From: Flavobacterium sp. ENC
GTDB lineage: Bacteria > Bacteroidota > Bacteroidia > Flavobacteriales > Flavobacteriaceae
Assembly: GCF_020991415.1 (NCBI RefSeq)
Contig: NZ_JAJMOY010000001.1
Location: 62,001-126,000 of the forward strand
DNA length: 64,000 nucleotides
Direction of reading: 5' to 3'
Part shown: positions 1 to 8,257 of the stretch, one piece after another
How the letters are laid out: each line of letters starts with the position of its first letter
How positions within the stretch are numbered: the first letter of the stretch is position 1
The notes under the pieces: model-generated
What the model was told of the DNA's origin: nothing
Database searches by the model: none
The model's input: only the letters and a program-made list of their open reading frames with translations
Position numbers and translations under genes: made by a program

Positions 1-146
1 ATGGTGTTCTGGGCACTTTACCGGGAATTATTGGCACTATGATGGCGCACGAAACGCTTAAATTGATTTTAGATTTGCCCACTTTAAGAAATGAATTAGT
101 CCTTTTTAACACGCTGGACTGGCATTTTACAAAACTTAATTTTTAG
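1..146 (+). CDS. ThiF/MoeB/HesA-family adenylyltransferase, C-terminal end only
   Basis: Only the last 47 codons are present, open at the left edge and ending in TAG at 144-146. The visible peptide begins GVLGTLPGIIGTMMAHETLK. It matches the family stretch GVLGxLPGIIGxxQAxExIK near the C-terminus of E1-like ThiF/MoeB/HesA proteins, which adenylate the C-terminal glycine of a small sulfur-carrier protein for thiamine or molybdopterin synthesis. The following MOSC gene is convergent and the two stop codons overlap. Which member it is (MoeB, ThiF or HesA) cannot be decided from this fragment. Confidence 0.7.
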   Translation, partial: GVLGTLPGIIGTMMAHETLKLILDLPTLRNELVLFNTLDWHFTKLNF

Positions 147-946
147 AAGACAATCTCATCTCCGACGTTTATAATTCCAGTGTTTAAACTCACAATATTA
201 GTCCCGAAAAAAACTAAATTTTCAGCTTTTCTGTAGGTACTTAAAGTTTTAAGAGGCTCTTTTTTCAGGGCTCCATTCTGTGGATCGTTATTGACCATGA
301 TGCATCTCCCACAGGGTTTTACGTTTTTAAATTGTACTTCGCCAATTTTAAAAGTGTCAAAATCATCTTCCTCATGAGGTTTTTTTGAACTTATAACAAT
401 GTTTGGGCGAAATCTTAAAACAGTGATTTTATCTTTTAATTTTTCATTTAAAAAATCCATGCTTTCCGTTCCTACCAACAAATACGGATAACCATCCGCA
501 AGGCTTACGTTGAATGTTTCTTTTAATTTTGAACTTTCATGTTTGCGATTTCCAATTTTGATAATTTTGACCAATTTACATTCAAAACCCAAATGCTCAC
601 TGAACCATTTTGAAGTTGCTTTACTTACTTCAACAACTTCGCTTTTATCCTCCCAGACATTCACTTCCAGCGGGTTTTCCAAATGTTCATCAATAGAAAA
701 TTCATGCTTTTTATCCTGAAAAGTAATACTGATTTTTCCATCTGAAATCTGCGGATAAAACTGACTCATGATCCGGTGTTCCCGCTGTGTTATCATCTGA
801 TTTTCTGCATCAACTAACATCCATCTTCGATCGTTTTCGAAACCCATTTCTTCTGCCAGCGCATTTTTACAACTTATTCCTGCCAGACTTTTTATTGGAT
901 AGATATAAATTTCTTTTACAATATGAATCGCGCTCATTTTATTCAC
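143..946 (-). CDS. MOSC domain-containing protein (YcbX/MOCS C-terminal-like)
   Basis: 267 aa. It has the MOSC N-terminal beta-barrel signature near the start (EIYIYPIKSLAGI, residues about 13-25), then a MOSC domain with RFRPNIVI and the conserved cysteine region KPCGRCIMVNNDP near residues 210-222. MOSC proteins bind or transfer sulfur and act with molybdenum cofactor, for example in reducing N-hydroxylated compounds. No ferredoxin domain is fused, unlike E. coli YcbX. The stop overlaps that of the convergent ThiF-like gene by 2 bases, and the start overlaps the end of aat by 8 bases, so aat and this gene are probably cotranscribed and translationally coupled. Confidence 0.85.
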   Translation of the reverse strand: MNKMSAIHIVKEIYIYPIKSLAGISCKNALAEEMGFENDRRWMLVDAENQMITQREHRIMSQFYPQISDGKISITFQDKKHEFSIDEHLENPLEVNVWEDKSEVVEVSKATSKWFSEHLGFECKLVKIIKIGNRKHESSKLKETFNVSLADGYPYLLVGTESMDFLNEKLKDKITVLRFRPNIVISSKKPHEEDDFDTFKIGEVQFKNVKPCGRCIMVNNDPQNGALKKEPLKTLSTYRKAENLVFFGTNIVSLNTGIINVGDEIVF

Positions 947-1577
947 TTTTTAAAATAGACATAAATACTTTGCGGTCAATTTCGCAACAGCCTAAACTTT
1001 CTAAATGCGGATTATAAACCTGACAGTCCAAAAGTTTATAATTATTATTCCTTAAATATTCAACTAACGCAATAAAAGCAACTTTTGATGCATTGGATAC
1101 TTTTGAGAACATACTTTCCCCACAGAAAACATGTCCCAGATCAATTCCGTACAAGCCTCCAACTAAAACTTCATCCTGCCAGACCTCAACTGATTTTGCA
1201 ATTCCCCCTGCATGTAATTGACAATAGGCATCAATCATTTCATTAGAAATCCAGGTTCCGTCCTGGCCTTCTCTTTTTATGTTTTGACAATTTGAAATGA
1301 CTTCTTTAAAATTTTGATTAAAAGTAACCTTAAATATATTTCTATTCAAAATATTCCGCATGCTTTTAGACACTATTAATTCATCTAAAAACAAAACCAT
1401 TCTTGGATCCGGCGACCACCAAAGGATGGGTTCTCCTTCGTTAAACCACGGAAAAACACCGCTTTTATAGGCTAATTGCAAACGTTCCGGATTCAGATCA
1501 CCACCAATGGCAAGAATTCCTTCTTCATCGGCTTCTGAAACGGGAGGAAAAAAGAACTCTTCGGATAAATAATACAT
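939..1577 (-). CDS. aat: Leucyl/phenylalanyl-tRNA--protein transferase
   Basis: 212 aa, the usual length. The N-terminal block (FPPVSEADEEGILAIGGDL, then SGVFPWFNEGEPILWWSPDP) is diagnostic of Aat. Later family blocks include the stretch around GLYGIDLGHVFCGESMFS. The enzyme transfers Leu or Phe from aminoacyl-tRNA to the N-terminal Lys or Arg of proteins, creating N-degrons for ClpS/ClpAP in the cytoplasm. It is first of a two-gene unit with the MOSC gene. The 180 bp upstream hold AATTCCAA-type repeats and no gene. Confidence 0.95.
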   Translation of the reverse strand: MYYLSEEFFFPPVSEADEEGILAIGGDLNPERLQLAYKSGVFPWFNEGEPILWWSPDPRMVLFLDELIVSKSMRNILNRNIFKVTFNQNFKEVISNCQNIKREGQDGTWISNEMIDAYCQLHAGGIAKSVEVWQDEVLVGGLYGIDLGHVFCGESMFSKVSNASKVAFIALVEYLRNNNYKLLDCQVYNPHLESLGCCEIDRKVFMSILKSE

Positions 1578-1604
1578 TTTTAAAAAACTCCAATAAAATT
1601 AAAA

Positions 1605-1745
1605 GGGAAATTCCAATATTGAAATTACAAATTCCAACTTTTATGTCATTTCTGCCTTCGGTCGAAATGACACAAAATATTTGCAAAAACAAAATTCCAA
1701 ATTCCAAATACGTTACTGATTTGGGATTTGGAATTTATAATTTTT
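1605..1745. repeat. AATTCCAA-rich intergenic repeat with a 9-bp-arm hairpin
   Basis: The aat–DUF3127 gap contains several copies of AAATTCCAA-like sequence and its complement (TTTGGAATTT). It also contains an inverted repeat TGTCATTTC / GAAATGACA (1644-1652 and 1664-1672) around TGCCTTCGGTC. Similar AATTCCAAATTCC text recurs at about 8398-8465 and 52470-52515 of this window, so it is a dispersed intergenic sequence, probably giving hairpins and possibly transcription ends. No gene is supported here. Confidence 0.6.
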
Positions 1746-1758
1746 GTAATTTAAATTT

Positions 1759-2130
1759 TTAGAACGGCAAATCGTCCGGTTCGTCGTTATTTACATTTGT
1801 AGCCGGAGCAAAAGTTTCTGCAGCAGGCATTGGCGGAGCTTGTGAAGGAGACTCAGCACCTGCTCTTTCGATTCTCCAACCCTGAATACTATTGAAATAT
1901 CTGGTTTCTCCTTGTGGATTAACCCATTCTCTTCCTCTTAAATTGATAGAAACTTTTACTGCCTCTCCTTGCTTATAGCTACTTAACAAATCGCATTTAT
2001 CTTGTGTAAATTCGATTAAAATATGTTGTGGATATTGCTCATCAGTAGTAACAACTAATTCTCTTTTTTTGAATGAGGCACTAACTTGTTGCTCCGGGTT
2101 AACCACTTTTACTTTTCCTGTAACTTCCAT
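1759..2130 (-). CDS. DUF3127 domain-containing protein
   Basis: 123 aa. It matches the DUF3127 family of Bacteroidota: MEVTGKVKVVNPEQQVS, then the stretch ending KRELVVTTDEQYPQHILIEF, and the WVNPQGETRYFNSIQGWRIE block. The tail is Ala/Pro-rich and ends in the acidic DDLPF. The family is predicted to adopt an OB fold, and the acidic-hydrophobic end resembles the tip of single-stranded DNA-binding proteins (DDxPF). A role in nucleic-acid binding or repair is therefore inferred but not shown. It is preceded on the same strand by the flavin reductase, 30 bp away. Confidence 0.85.
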   Translation of the reverse strand: MEVTGKVKVVNPEQQVSASFKKRELVVTTDEQYPQHILIEFTQDKCDLLSSYKQGEAVKVSINLRGREWVNPQGETRYFNSIQGWRIERAGAESPSQAPPMPAAETFAPATNVNNDEPDDLPF

Positions 2131-2160
2131 CTTCGTTTATATTAATTATTGATTCTTTTC

Positions 2161-3036
2161 TTATTTCTTTGCTAAAAGCACTTTCCAGGCCGATACGACA
2201 TCATCATTATTGAGGTATTTTTTGGCCTCTAAATGTATTTTTTCCTGATCATCGGAGCTTAGGACTCCTTTCACTGAAAAGTTTTCTTTCACAAATATAC
2301 TAACTTCTTCCTTTGTAGGCAAGGCTTCAATATTTCCCAGTTTCCCAAGGTCATTTCCGTCAAAAACGGCGCTTTCCCTGATAAAATTCGGAATCACGTC
2401 TACTCCGACCCCTAAAGTTGTAAGTGGTTTGGGTACTTCAAAAAGTCCCTGGTTTGACCTTGAGTACCAATTACTTCCCAATCTTGAAACCAAATCAATC
2501 TTGTGCTGGTCGATCGCTCCGTTTTCATCCAGAACAGCTTCGTGAATATGAATTTTTACCACTTCGCACAGAATCAGGTTACCTGCTCCGCCTTCGGTTC
2601 CCAATGGAATAATCTGCGTGATTTTACACTCAAATTGCACCGGGGATTCTTTTACGCGATACGGTTTTACCAGATCTGAAGGAATTTGTGTTAAACCGGC
2701 CTTGATAAATTCGTTTACGCCTTCTCCATACTCGGTACTGGCTAAAGAGGTTTGTTGCACCAAATCATAATTGACCACATTGATCACTACTTCACGGGTT
2801 GCTTCGGCATTGATTAAGGTATGTTTGACCGTATTGTCACGAACACGTCGTGCAGGTGAAAAAATCAGGATCGGCGGATTGGCACTAAACACATTAAAGA
2901 AACTGAACGGTGATAAGTTCGGAATTCCTTTTTCGCTAATTGTACTGGCAAAAGCAATAGGTCTCGGTCCAATGGCGCTCTGCAGATAGCCGTGCAATTT
3001 TGCAGTCGGAATTTCTTTTGGGTTAATACTGATCAT
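2161..3036 (-). CDS. Flavin reductase-family (FMN-binding split barrel) protein
   Basis: 291 aa. The N-terminal 200 residues fit the flavin reductase-like domain: SAIGPRPIAFASTISEKGIPNLSPFSFFNVF is split here as SAIGPRPIAFASTISEKG and NLSPFSFFNVFS, followed by PPILIFSP. These bind FMN and NAD(P)H in family members. The last 80 residues form a less conserved helical tail (KEEVSIFVKENF onward). Cytoplasmic, with no signal peptide. The substrate is unknown. The upstream gap of about 160 bp separates it from a divergent sensor kinase. Confidence 0.85.
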   Translation of the reverse strand: MISINPKEIPTAKLHGYLQSAIGPRPIAFASTISEKGIPNLSPFSFFNVFSANPPILIFSPARRVRDNTVKHTLINAEATREVVINVVNYDLVQQTSLASTEYGEGVNEFIKAGLTQIPSDLVKPYRVKESPVQFECKITQIIPLGTEGGAGNLILCEVVKIHIHEAVLDENGAIDQHKIDLVSRLGSNWYSRSNQGLFEVPKPLTTLGVGVDVIPNFIRESAVFDGNDLGKLGNIEALPTKEEVSIFVKENFSVKGVLSSDDQEKIHLEAKKYLNNDDVVSAWKVLLAKK

Positions 3037-3195
3037 ATTTTTCCTTTTTAACCGAATCTCTTTCCGGTACTACAAAAGTATAGAAATCGTTACTGACTAA
3101 GAAATAGTTTTAGACTTAAAAAACAAAAATCTTTCGCGGTCCGCAAAATATTAAATGTGTTTATTTCGTTATATTTATACCTCAAAATTTAAGAT

Positions 3196-4353
3196 ATGTT
3201 TTTTTCGGACAGAAGAAATACTACCCGTTGGGTTATCATCAGCATCTCCTTTTTAATCATTTCCCTGATTCTCTGGAATACGTATACGTTTTTTCAAATT
3301 TTCAAAAATGAGGAAAGGATAAAAATGAAACTCCTGGCGAACGCACAGATTGCATTAATCAACGCTGATGAGAATACCGATCTGGAACTTCCGCTTCAGA
3401 TTTCCAGCAATAACACTTCTATTCCCGTAATCCTGACGATGTACGACAAAATCCTGACGACCAGAAATGTCCCCGAAACGGTCTTACAGGATGAAAAAAA
3501 ATCAATGTCTTTTCTGAATAACCTGCAAAACGAAAACGAACCAATCGTTTTTGAATATGCGCCCGGAAAATATCAGAAACTCTATTATGGGAATTCGGCT
3601 TTGCTTAATAAACTCAAATATTATCCGATTGCTTTATTGCTGATTATCTTTTTGTTTGGTGCCCTGATTTATAATTTTTACAAAAGCACCAAAATGGCTA
3701 TTCAAAATAAGCTCTGGGCGGGAATGGCAAAAGAAACGGCCCACCAGATCGGAACACCGCTTTCTTCCCTGATCGGCTGGATTGAAATTTTAAAAACGGA
3801 AGAAATAGATCAGTCAATTACGGTAGAAATTGAAAAAGACGTGGACCGCCTCCAGACTATTACCGATCGTTTTTCAAAAATCGGATCTGTTCCGGTTCTG
3901 GAGCTTCATGATATCGTTACCGAGACTTTAAATAGTTATGAGTATTTACAATCCCGTTTTTCTAAACAGGTTACTTTTTCGCACCATATTCCGAAAGATC
4001 CCATTTTTATTATGATCAATCCAATACTACATAGCTGGACCATCGAAAATCTGGTAAAAAATGCCATTGATGCCATGAAGGGAAAAGGGACTTTAGACCT
4101 CCAGATTGAGCAGGATAATCATCATGTGAAAATAATTGTAAAAGATTCCGGTACAGGAATTCCGAAAAATCAGTTTAAAACGATCTTTGAGCCTGGTTTT
4201 ACGACCAAAAAACGCGGTTGGGGATTGGGACTTTCCTTAACAAAAAGAATTGTAGAGGAATACCATAACGGAAAGATCAAGGTTTTGAACTCTGAAATCG
4301 GAAAAGGAACTACTTTTCAGATTCAGTTCAATAAAAAAGTGCAGCAAAAGTAA
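3196..4353 (+). CDS. Membrane sensor histidine kinase without HAMP domain
   Basis: 385 aa. Transmembrane helix 1 is at about residues 11-33 and helix 2 at about 143-162. They flank a short extracytoplasmic sensor region of about 110 residues. A dimerization/phosphoacceptor helix follows, with His183 in the context KETAHQIGTPLSSL. Then come the ATPase N-box (NLVKNAIDAM), G1 (DSGTGIP) and G2 (GWGLGLSL). The order and length fit an orthodox kinase with no recognisable PAS or HAMP module. No response regulator gene is adjacent, so it is an orphan within this window. A terminator hairpin overlaps its last codons. Confidence 0.9.
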   Translation: MFFSDRRNTTRWVIISISFLIISLILWNTYTFFQIFKNEERIKMKLLANAQIALINADENTDLELPLQISSNNTSIPVILTMYDKILTTRNVPETVLQDEKKSMSFLNNLQNENEPIVFEYAPGKYQKLYYGNSALLNKLKYYPIALLLIIFLFGALIYNFYKSTKMAIQNKLWAGMAKETAHQIGTPLSSLIGWIEILKTEEIDQSITVEIEKDVDRLQTITDRFSKIGSVPVLELHDIVTETLNSYEYLQSRFSKQVTFSHHIPKDPIFIMINPILHSWTIENLVKNAIDAMKGKGTLDLQIEQDNHHVKIIVKDSGTGIPKNQFKTIFEPGFTTKKRGWGLGLSLTKRIVEEYHNGKIKVLNSEIGKGTTFQIQFNKKVQQK

Positions 4354-4370
4354 ATTTACTGCACTTTTTT
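4333..4370 (+). terminator. Intrinsic terminator of the sensor kinase
   Basis: A 12-bp stem, AAAAAAGTGCAG / CTGCACTTTTTT, encloses the kinase stop codon in its loop and ends in a T run. The flanking A and T runs make it potentially bidirectional toward the convergent HIT gene. Confidence 0.8.
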
Positions 4371-4384
4371 ATTTATGTTTGAAT

Positions 4385-4429
4385 GTCACGCTTAGCGAAG
4401 TCGAAACTGTCAGGCTGAGCGAAGTCGAA
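4385..4429. repeat. Two copies of a 21-bp GTCA–GCGAAGTCGAA repeat
   Basis: GTCACGCTTAGCGAAGTCGA(A) at 4385-4405 and a near copy at 4409-4429 lie 24 bp apart. A third copy, with CCGAA in place of TCGAA, lies at 62914-62934. The form ...CTGAGCGAAGTCGAA is, from general recall, a common dispersed intergenic element in Bacteroidota. Confidence 0.7.
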
Positions 4430-4441
4430 GCCTCTTATGTT

Positions 4442-4831
4442 TTACAAATTCGCCTGAATACTTTTGGCAAGAGCCTCAAATTCTTCTTTAGAAAACGATA
4501 CTTTGTTTTGAAAACGCATTTCATCCATTTCGTTCAACGGAATCAAATGCACGTGTGCATGAGGCACTTCCAGACCTACAACTGCCATTCCGACTCTTTT
4601 GCAGGGAACTGTTTTTTCTAAAGCAATTGCTATTTTCTTAGAAAACTTCATCAGCCCTAAATACAGTTCGTCATCCATATCAAAAATCTTATTGATTTCC
4701 TGTTTTGGAATACAAAGCGTGTGGCCTTTTGCATTTGGATTTACATCTAAAAAAGAAAGATAATGATCGTCTTCAGCGATTTTATAAGCCGGAATTTCTC
4801 CGTTGACTATTTTGGTAAATATTGTTGACAT
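4442..4831 (-). CDS. HIT family nucleotide hydrolase/transferase
   Basis: 129 aa. It shows the histidine triad HAHVHLIP at residues 91-98 and the N-terminal FTKIVNGEIPAYKIAEDDHY block of HINT-type proteins. Family members hydrolyse purine nucleotide phosphoramidates or dinucleotides in the cytoplasm. It sits 74 bp downstream of greA on the same strand, but a 17-bp inverted repeat lies between them. Confidence 0.93.
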   Translation of the reverse strand: MSTIFTKIVNGEIPAYKIAEDDHYLSFLDVNPNAKGHTLCIPKQEINKIFDMDDELYLGLMKFSKKIAIALEKTVPCKRVGMAVVGLEVPHAHVHLIPLNEMDEMRFQNKVSFSKEEFEALAKSIQANL

Positions 4832-4848
4832 TGTTTATTTGTTAAACC

Positions 4849-4896
4849 GTTTATTCGTTAAATCGATTAAACAAATAAACGATTTAACGAATAAAC
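4849..4896. repeat. 17-bp perfect inverted repeat between greA and the HIT gene
   Basis: GTTTATTCGTTAAATCG (4849-4865) and its exact complement (4880-4896) enclose a 14-base loop. Flanking AT-rich text (TTGTTTATTTGTTAAAC) is partly complementary to the loop, allowing alternative folds. It could end or process the greA transcript. Confidence 0.7.
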
Positions 4897-4905
4897 ATTT
4901 ATAAT

Positions 4906-5382
4906 TTAGTCCCTTGAGATTTCAAGGATTTCGAATTTCAAAACTCCGTTTGGAACTGTGATTTCAGCTACTTCTCCAACCGATTTCCCAAGTAAGCCTT
5001 TTCCAATAGGAGAAGTTACCGAGATTTTTCCGGTTTTAAGATCTGCTTCACTCTCTGCAACCAATGTATATTTCATTTCCATCCCATTGCTTTGGTTCTT
5101 GATTTTTACATTTGAAAGCACCAATGCTTTAGAAACATCTAATTGTGATTCGTCTATTAATCTCGCATTAGAATATACTTCTTCCAGCTTAGCAATTCTC
5201 ATTTCTAATAATCCCTGGGCTTCCTTAGCTGCATCGTATTCTGCATTTTCAGATAAATCACCTTTGTCTCTTGCTTCCGCTATATCCTGAGATGCCTTTG
5301 GACGCATTACACTTTTTAAATGCTCCAATTCATCTTTTAATTTTTTTAATCCTTCTGCTGTATAATAAGATACTTTACTCAT
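4906..5382 (-). CDS. greA: Transcription elongation factor GreA
   Basis: 158 aa, the standard length. An N-terminal coiled coil carries YYTAEGLKKLKDELEHLKS and the acidic-tip region ARDKGDLSENAEYDAAKEAQ. The C-terminal FKBP-like domain has SPIGKGLLGKSVGE. GreA enters the RNA polymerase secondary channel and stimulates cleavage of backtracked RNA. It is a single gene with a short leader that contains a terminator-like hairpin right after the predicted transcription start. Confidence 0.97.
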   Translation of the reverse strand: MSKVSYYTAEGLKKLKDELEHLKSVMRPKASQDIAEARDKGDLSENAEYDAAKEAQGLLEMRIAKLEEVYSNARLIDESQLDVSKALVLSNVKIKNQSNGMEMKYTLVAESEADLKTGKISVTSPIGKGLLGKSVGEVAEITVPNGVLKFEILEISRD

Positions 5383-5408
5383 AACTTCATCGTTTATATA
5401 AATACAAA

Positions 5409-5430
5409 AAATCCCATCAGGACGGGATTT
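5409..5430 (-). terminator. Terminator-like hairpin in the greA leader
   Basis: Read on the minus strand: AAATCCC, an 8-base loop, GGGATTT, then further T residues. No gene on either strand ends here, since greA starts at 5382 and the next gene is divergent. The hairpin therefore belongs to the greA 5' leader and may attenuate greA. Confidence 0.7.
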
Positions 5431-5437
5431 CTTATTA

Positions 5438-5445
5438 CAAATATA
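5438..5445 (-). promoter_or_regulatory. -7 promoter element of greA
   Basis: TATATTTG on the minus strand matches the Bacteroidota element TAnnTTTG. The predicted start is near 5432, immediately before the leader hairpin. No good TTG -33 element is seen at the usual 19-base distance. Confidence 0.5.
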
Positions 5446-5537
5446 CTATTATTTTTTATAGTACATAATTATATGTTAATCATATAGAATTCAAATCTAA
5501 ATAATTTAATTTTGTTTCACTAATTGATATTAAAATA

Positions 5538-5951
5538 ATGAAAAAAATCTGTCTATTCATTGTATTGACTTCGCTGTTTTTATCTTGTAGCGATAAAGAA
5601 CGCAGTAATAATAATCCTTACATTCCGAATTATTCTGTTAATTTATCTGTAAATATGAGTTTACCTGCTTATTCAGATCTTAAATATCCAAGCAGTGGTG
5701 TTATTGTATCCGGTTTTGGAGCAAAGGGGATTATTATTTTTAATACCGGCAGCGGTTATACTGCTTTCGATGCAGCATGCCCGAATCAGGAATTGTCTTC
5801 CTGCGTCGCAATGACGATTAAAGGCATTAATGCTGTGTGTTCCTGTGATAAAGCAGAATACAATCTGTTTACGGGTCTGGGTGGAAAGGAATATCCGCTA
5901 AAACAATATAAAGTAGACGTTGCCGGAATGGTACTTCACGTTTATAACTAA
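5538..5951 (+). CDS. Rieske-like lipoprotein with degenerate cluster ligands
   Basis: 137 aa. A type II signal peptide ends in the lipobox LFLSC with Cys17 as the lipidated residue. The C-terminal half resembles a Rieske [2Fe-2S] domain, with box 1 CPNQE at Cys81 and box 2 CSCDKAEYNLFTG at Cys101-Gly113. In true Rieske proteins these read CxH and CPCHGSxFxxxxG, so both histidine ligands are replaced (Asn83, Asp104) while the cysteines stay. Iron-sulfur binding in the usual way is thus unlikely. It is probably a lipid-anchored envelope protein of unknown role. Single gene, divergent from greA, followed by a strong terminator. Confidence 0.7.
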   Translation: MKKICLFIVLTSLFLSCSDKERSNNNPYIPNYSVNLSVNMSLPAYSDLKYPSSGVIVSGFGAKGIIIFNTGSGYTAFDAACPNQELSSCVAMTIKGINAVCSCDKAEYNLFTGLGGKEYPLKQYKVDVAGMVLHVYN

Positions 5952-5955
5952 AAAT

Positions 5956-5992
5956 AAAAAAGCCTGAAAGTTTTAAATTTTCAGGCTTTTTT
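5956..5992. terminator. Bidirectional terminator
   Basis: A 14-bp stem, AAAAAAGCCTGAAA / TTTCAGGCTTTTTT, lies between the convergent lipoprotein gene and the TonB-dependent receptor gene. A and T runs on either side suit both directions. Confidence 0.85.
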
Positions 5993-6006
5993 ATTCTGTG
6001 AATAGA

Positions 6007-8196
6007 TTAGAATTTCAACGTCAGTCCAACGAGGAAATTGATTCCTGCCTGAGGATAATAGTACGGATATATATCGTACATCGCTCCGTTTGAAACATAT
6101 TGTTTGTCTAAAAAGTTATTGACCAAACCTGTCACCATAATGGATTTGAAAACTGTTTTTGGTTTTATCTCATAAGAAACATTCAGATCATTTACAAAAT
6201 AATCAGCCAGTTTGGCTTCCGGTAATTCGATATTATTCATGTATTGTTCTCCGACAAATTTCTGCAATAAGGAAAGATGCAAATTCTCCATCGGGCTGTA
6301 AACAATAATATTTCCGGCAATAACTGAGGGAGAATATGCAATATCTTTTGTTCCGTAATTCTGTCCTTCAACGGCAAGATCTACATTTTTATTATTGCTT
6401 AAGGTAAAGTTGGGACGCAGGATGAATTTCTCCGAAAGTACAATCGTAGCATCAACTTCAAGGCCTAAACGATAGCTTTTTTCACTATTAGACCGAATCG
6501 GAGATCCAACATCGTCCAGTCTTCCTGTCAGGATTAACTGATCTTTGTACCCCATGTAATAGAAGTTGGAATTCAATTGGAATTTCTCACTATTAAATCG
6601 CCAGCCTAATTCAAAATCGTTTAGTTTCTCCGGCTTTACATTCCCTCCTTCGTAATCTGTTCGGTTTGGTTCCCGATTGGCTCGTGCATAAGAGAAGTAC
6701 AAGGTGTTTTTTGCATTGATTTCATAATTTAATCCTGCTTTCGGATTAAAGAAATTAAACTCATCATCCACTACACCCGTTTCGTAACTGTTTGCTTTAT
6801 AGGTTACCCTTCTGTATTGTAAATCTCCGTAGAAACTTAATTTTTCGGTGAACTGATAATTGGCCTTTGCAAAAATATTACCATCGGTTTTGGCTGAAAA
6901 ATCGTCATAGTAATGATCTCCCAATTCTGTTATTGAAGCATTTCTTGCCCAGATTACTTTTCCGAAATGATCCCCTTCATATTTATTCCAGCCTCCGCCA
7001 AAAATAATATCGAGTTTTTCATCTTTATATTTTACAGAGAAAGTCGTTCCGTAAAAATCATTGTCCAGCCATTTCTGACGAATTAAATCCGTTCCCGGAA
7101 CTAAATCACCATTATCATTTTCCACCATTTTAGTGGGCTGGATTGCTCCATAACCCTCCACTGGTTCATTAAATTTATAATTTTCATAGTAGCCCAGCCC
7201 TTTTGTATAATGAAGCGCGAGATTGGTACTCCATTTATCCGAAACCGATTCGCTCCAGTGCAATTGATAATGGTCTTGTTTGTAATTATCCGTTTCATTG
7301 TCATAAAACCGAATATTACCGGCCTCATCTGTAAATTTTCCCGCGGAATTGTAGGTGCGGTTCGTGTTTAAAGTTTCGCCATCAATTCCGTTCCAGGACT
7401 GGTAGGTTTTCTCTGTTCCGCCAAAAACCAGGGCTTTGATCAAAGTAGTTTTACCTACATATGTCGCCTGAAGGAAATAAGACTTTAAATCAGAACTTGC
7501 CCTGTCAACATATCCATCAGATTTTAAAGCCGACAAACGTCCGGCAATTTCAAAATGATCGTTTAATAAACCTGTACTGAATTTTACCGTATGTTTACGG
7601 GAATTGAAACTCCCAAAAGAATTTGAAATTTCACCGGTCGGTTTAGAAGCGTAATTATCGGTCAGCATATTTAAACTTGCCCCAAAAGCTCCCGATCCGT
7701 TAGTTGAAGTCCCAACACCACGCTGTAATTGCAGGCTCTCCACTGAAGAAGCAAAATCAGGCATGTTTACCCAAAACGTTCCCTGACTTTCTCCATCGTT
7801 ATACGGAATTCCATTAATCGTAACATTGACCCTTGTCGCATCGCTTCCACGTACGCGTATTCCGGTATATCCCATTCCGTTTCCGGCATCTGAAGTTGTC
7901 ACTACAGATGGTAAATAATTCATAAGAATTGGAATATCCTGACCCAGATTTCTGAATTTAATTTCCTTCTTATCCATATTGCTAAAGGAAACCGGTGTTT
8001 TTGTCGTAACACGAACCGCTGAAACCAATACATCGTCAAGCTGATTCACTTTTGTTGAATCCCGCTCCTGAGCAAAAGAAAAAAGAGTTGAGAAAATAGA
8101 AAATAAAAGAAAGAAAATAGATTTGGTTCCGGTTACATTTTGAACCTTAAAACCTTTGTAACTTAGTACCTCAGCACTTTTAATAATAGTTTTCAT
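6007..8196 (-). CDS. TonB-dependent outer-membrane receptor under TPP riboswitch control
   Basis: 729 aa. A long N-terminus leads into a hydrophobic signal segment (about residues 26-42, ending FSFAQ). The plug domain follows (VVTTSDAGNGMGYTGIRVRG, INGIPYNDGESQG, LQRGVGTSTNGSGAFGASLN), then a 22-strand-type barrel ending in the aromatic LVGLTLKF. It imports a ligand across the outer membrane using TonB energy. A TPP riboswitch in its leader points to thiamine, a thiamine phosphate or a precursor as ligand. It is a classic single-component receptor without a SusD partner. A PnuC-type permease and a kinase lie just upstream on the same strand. Confidence 0.9.
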   Translation of the reverse strand: MKTIIKSAEVLSYKGFKVQNVTGTKSIFFLLFSIFSTLFSFAQERDSTKVNQLDDVLVSAVRVTTKTPVSFSNMDKKEIKFRNLGQDIPILMNYLPSVVTTSDAGNGMGYTGIRVRGSDATRVNVTINGIPYNDGESQGTFWVNMPDFASSVESLQLQRGVGTSTNGSGAFGASLNMLTDNYASKPTGEISNSFGSFNSRKHTVKFSTGLLNDHFEIAGRLSALKSDGYVDRASSDLKSYFLQATYVGKTTLIKALVFGGTEKTYQSWNGIDGETLNTNRTYNSAGKFTDEAGNIRFYDNETDNYKQDHYQLHWSESVSDKWSTNLALHYTKGLGYYENYKFNEPVEGYGAIQPTKMVENDNGDLVPGTDLIRQKWLDNDFYGTTFSVKYKDEKLDIIFGGGWNKYEGDHFGKVIWARNASITELGDHYYDDFSAKTDGNIFAKANYQFTEKLSFYGDLQYRRVTYKANSYETGVVDDEFNFFNPKAGLNYEINAKNTLYFSYARANREPNRTDYEGGNVKPEKLNDFELGWRFNSEKFQLNSNFYYMGYKDQLILTGRLDDVGSPIRSNSEKSYRLGLEVDATIVLSEKFILRPNFTLSNNKNVDLAVEGQNYGTKDIAYSPSVIAGNIIVYSPMENLHLSLLQKFVGEQYMNNIELPEAKLADYFVNDLNVSYEIKPKTVFKSIMVTGLVNNFLDKQYVSNGAMYDIYPYYYPQAGINFLVGLTLKF

Positions 8197-8257
8197 CCGT
8201 AAAAAATTACGAATAAAAGGGGGAATTATTCTTTTGTTAAATTAATAAAATTGTTTC

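Noticed and set aside
1525..1707. 60-aa minus-strand frame before aat
   Set aside because: It consists of the AATTCCAA repeat and overlaps the start of aat; the aat start is well supported.
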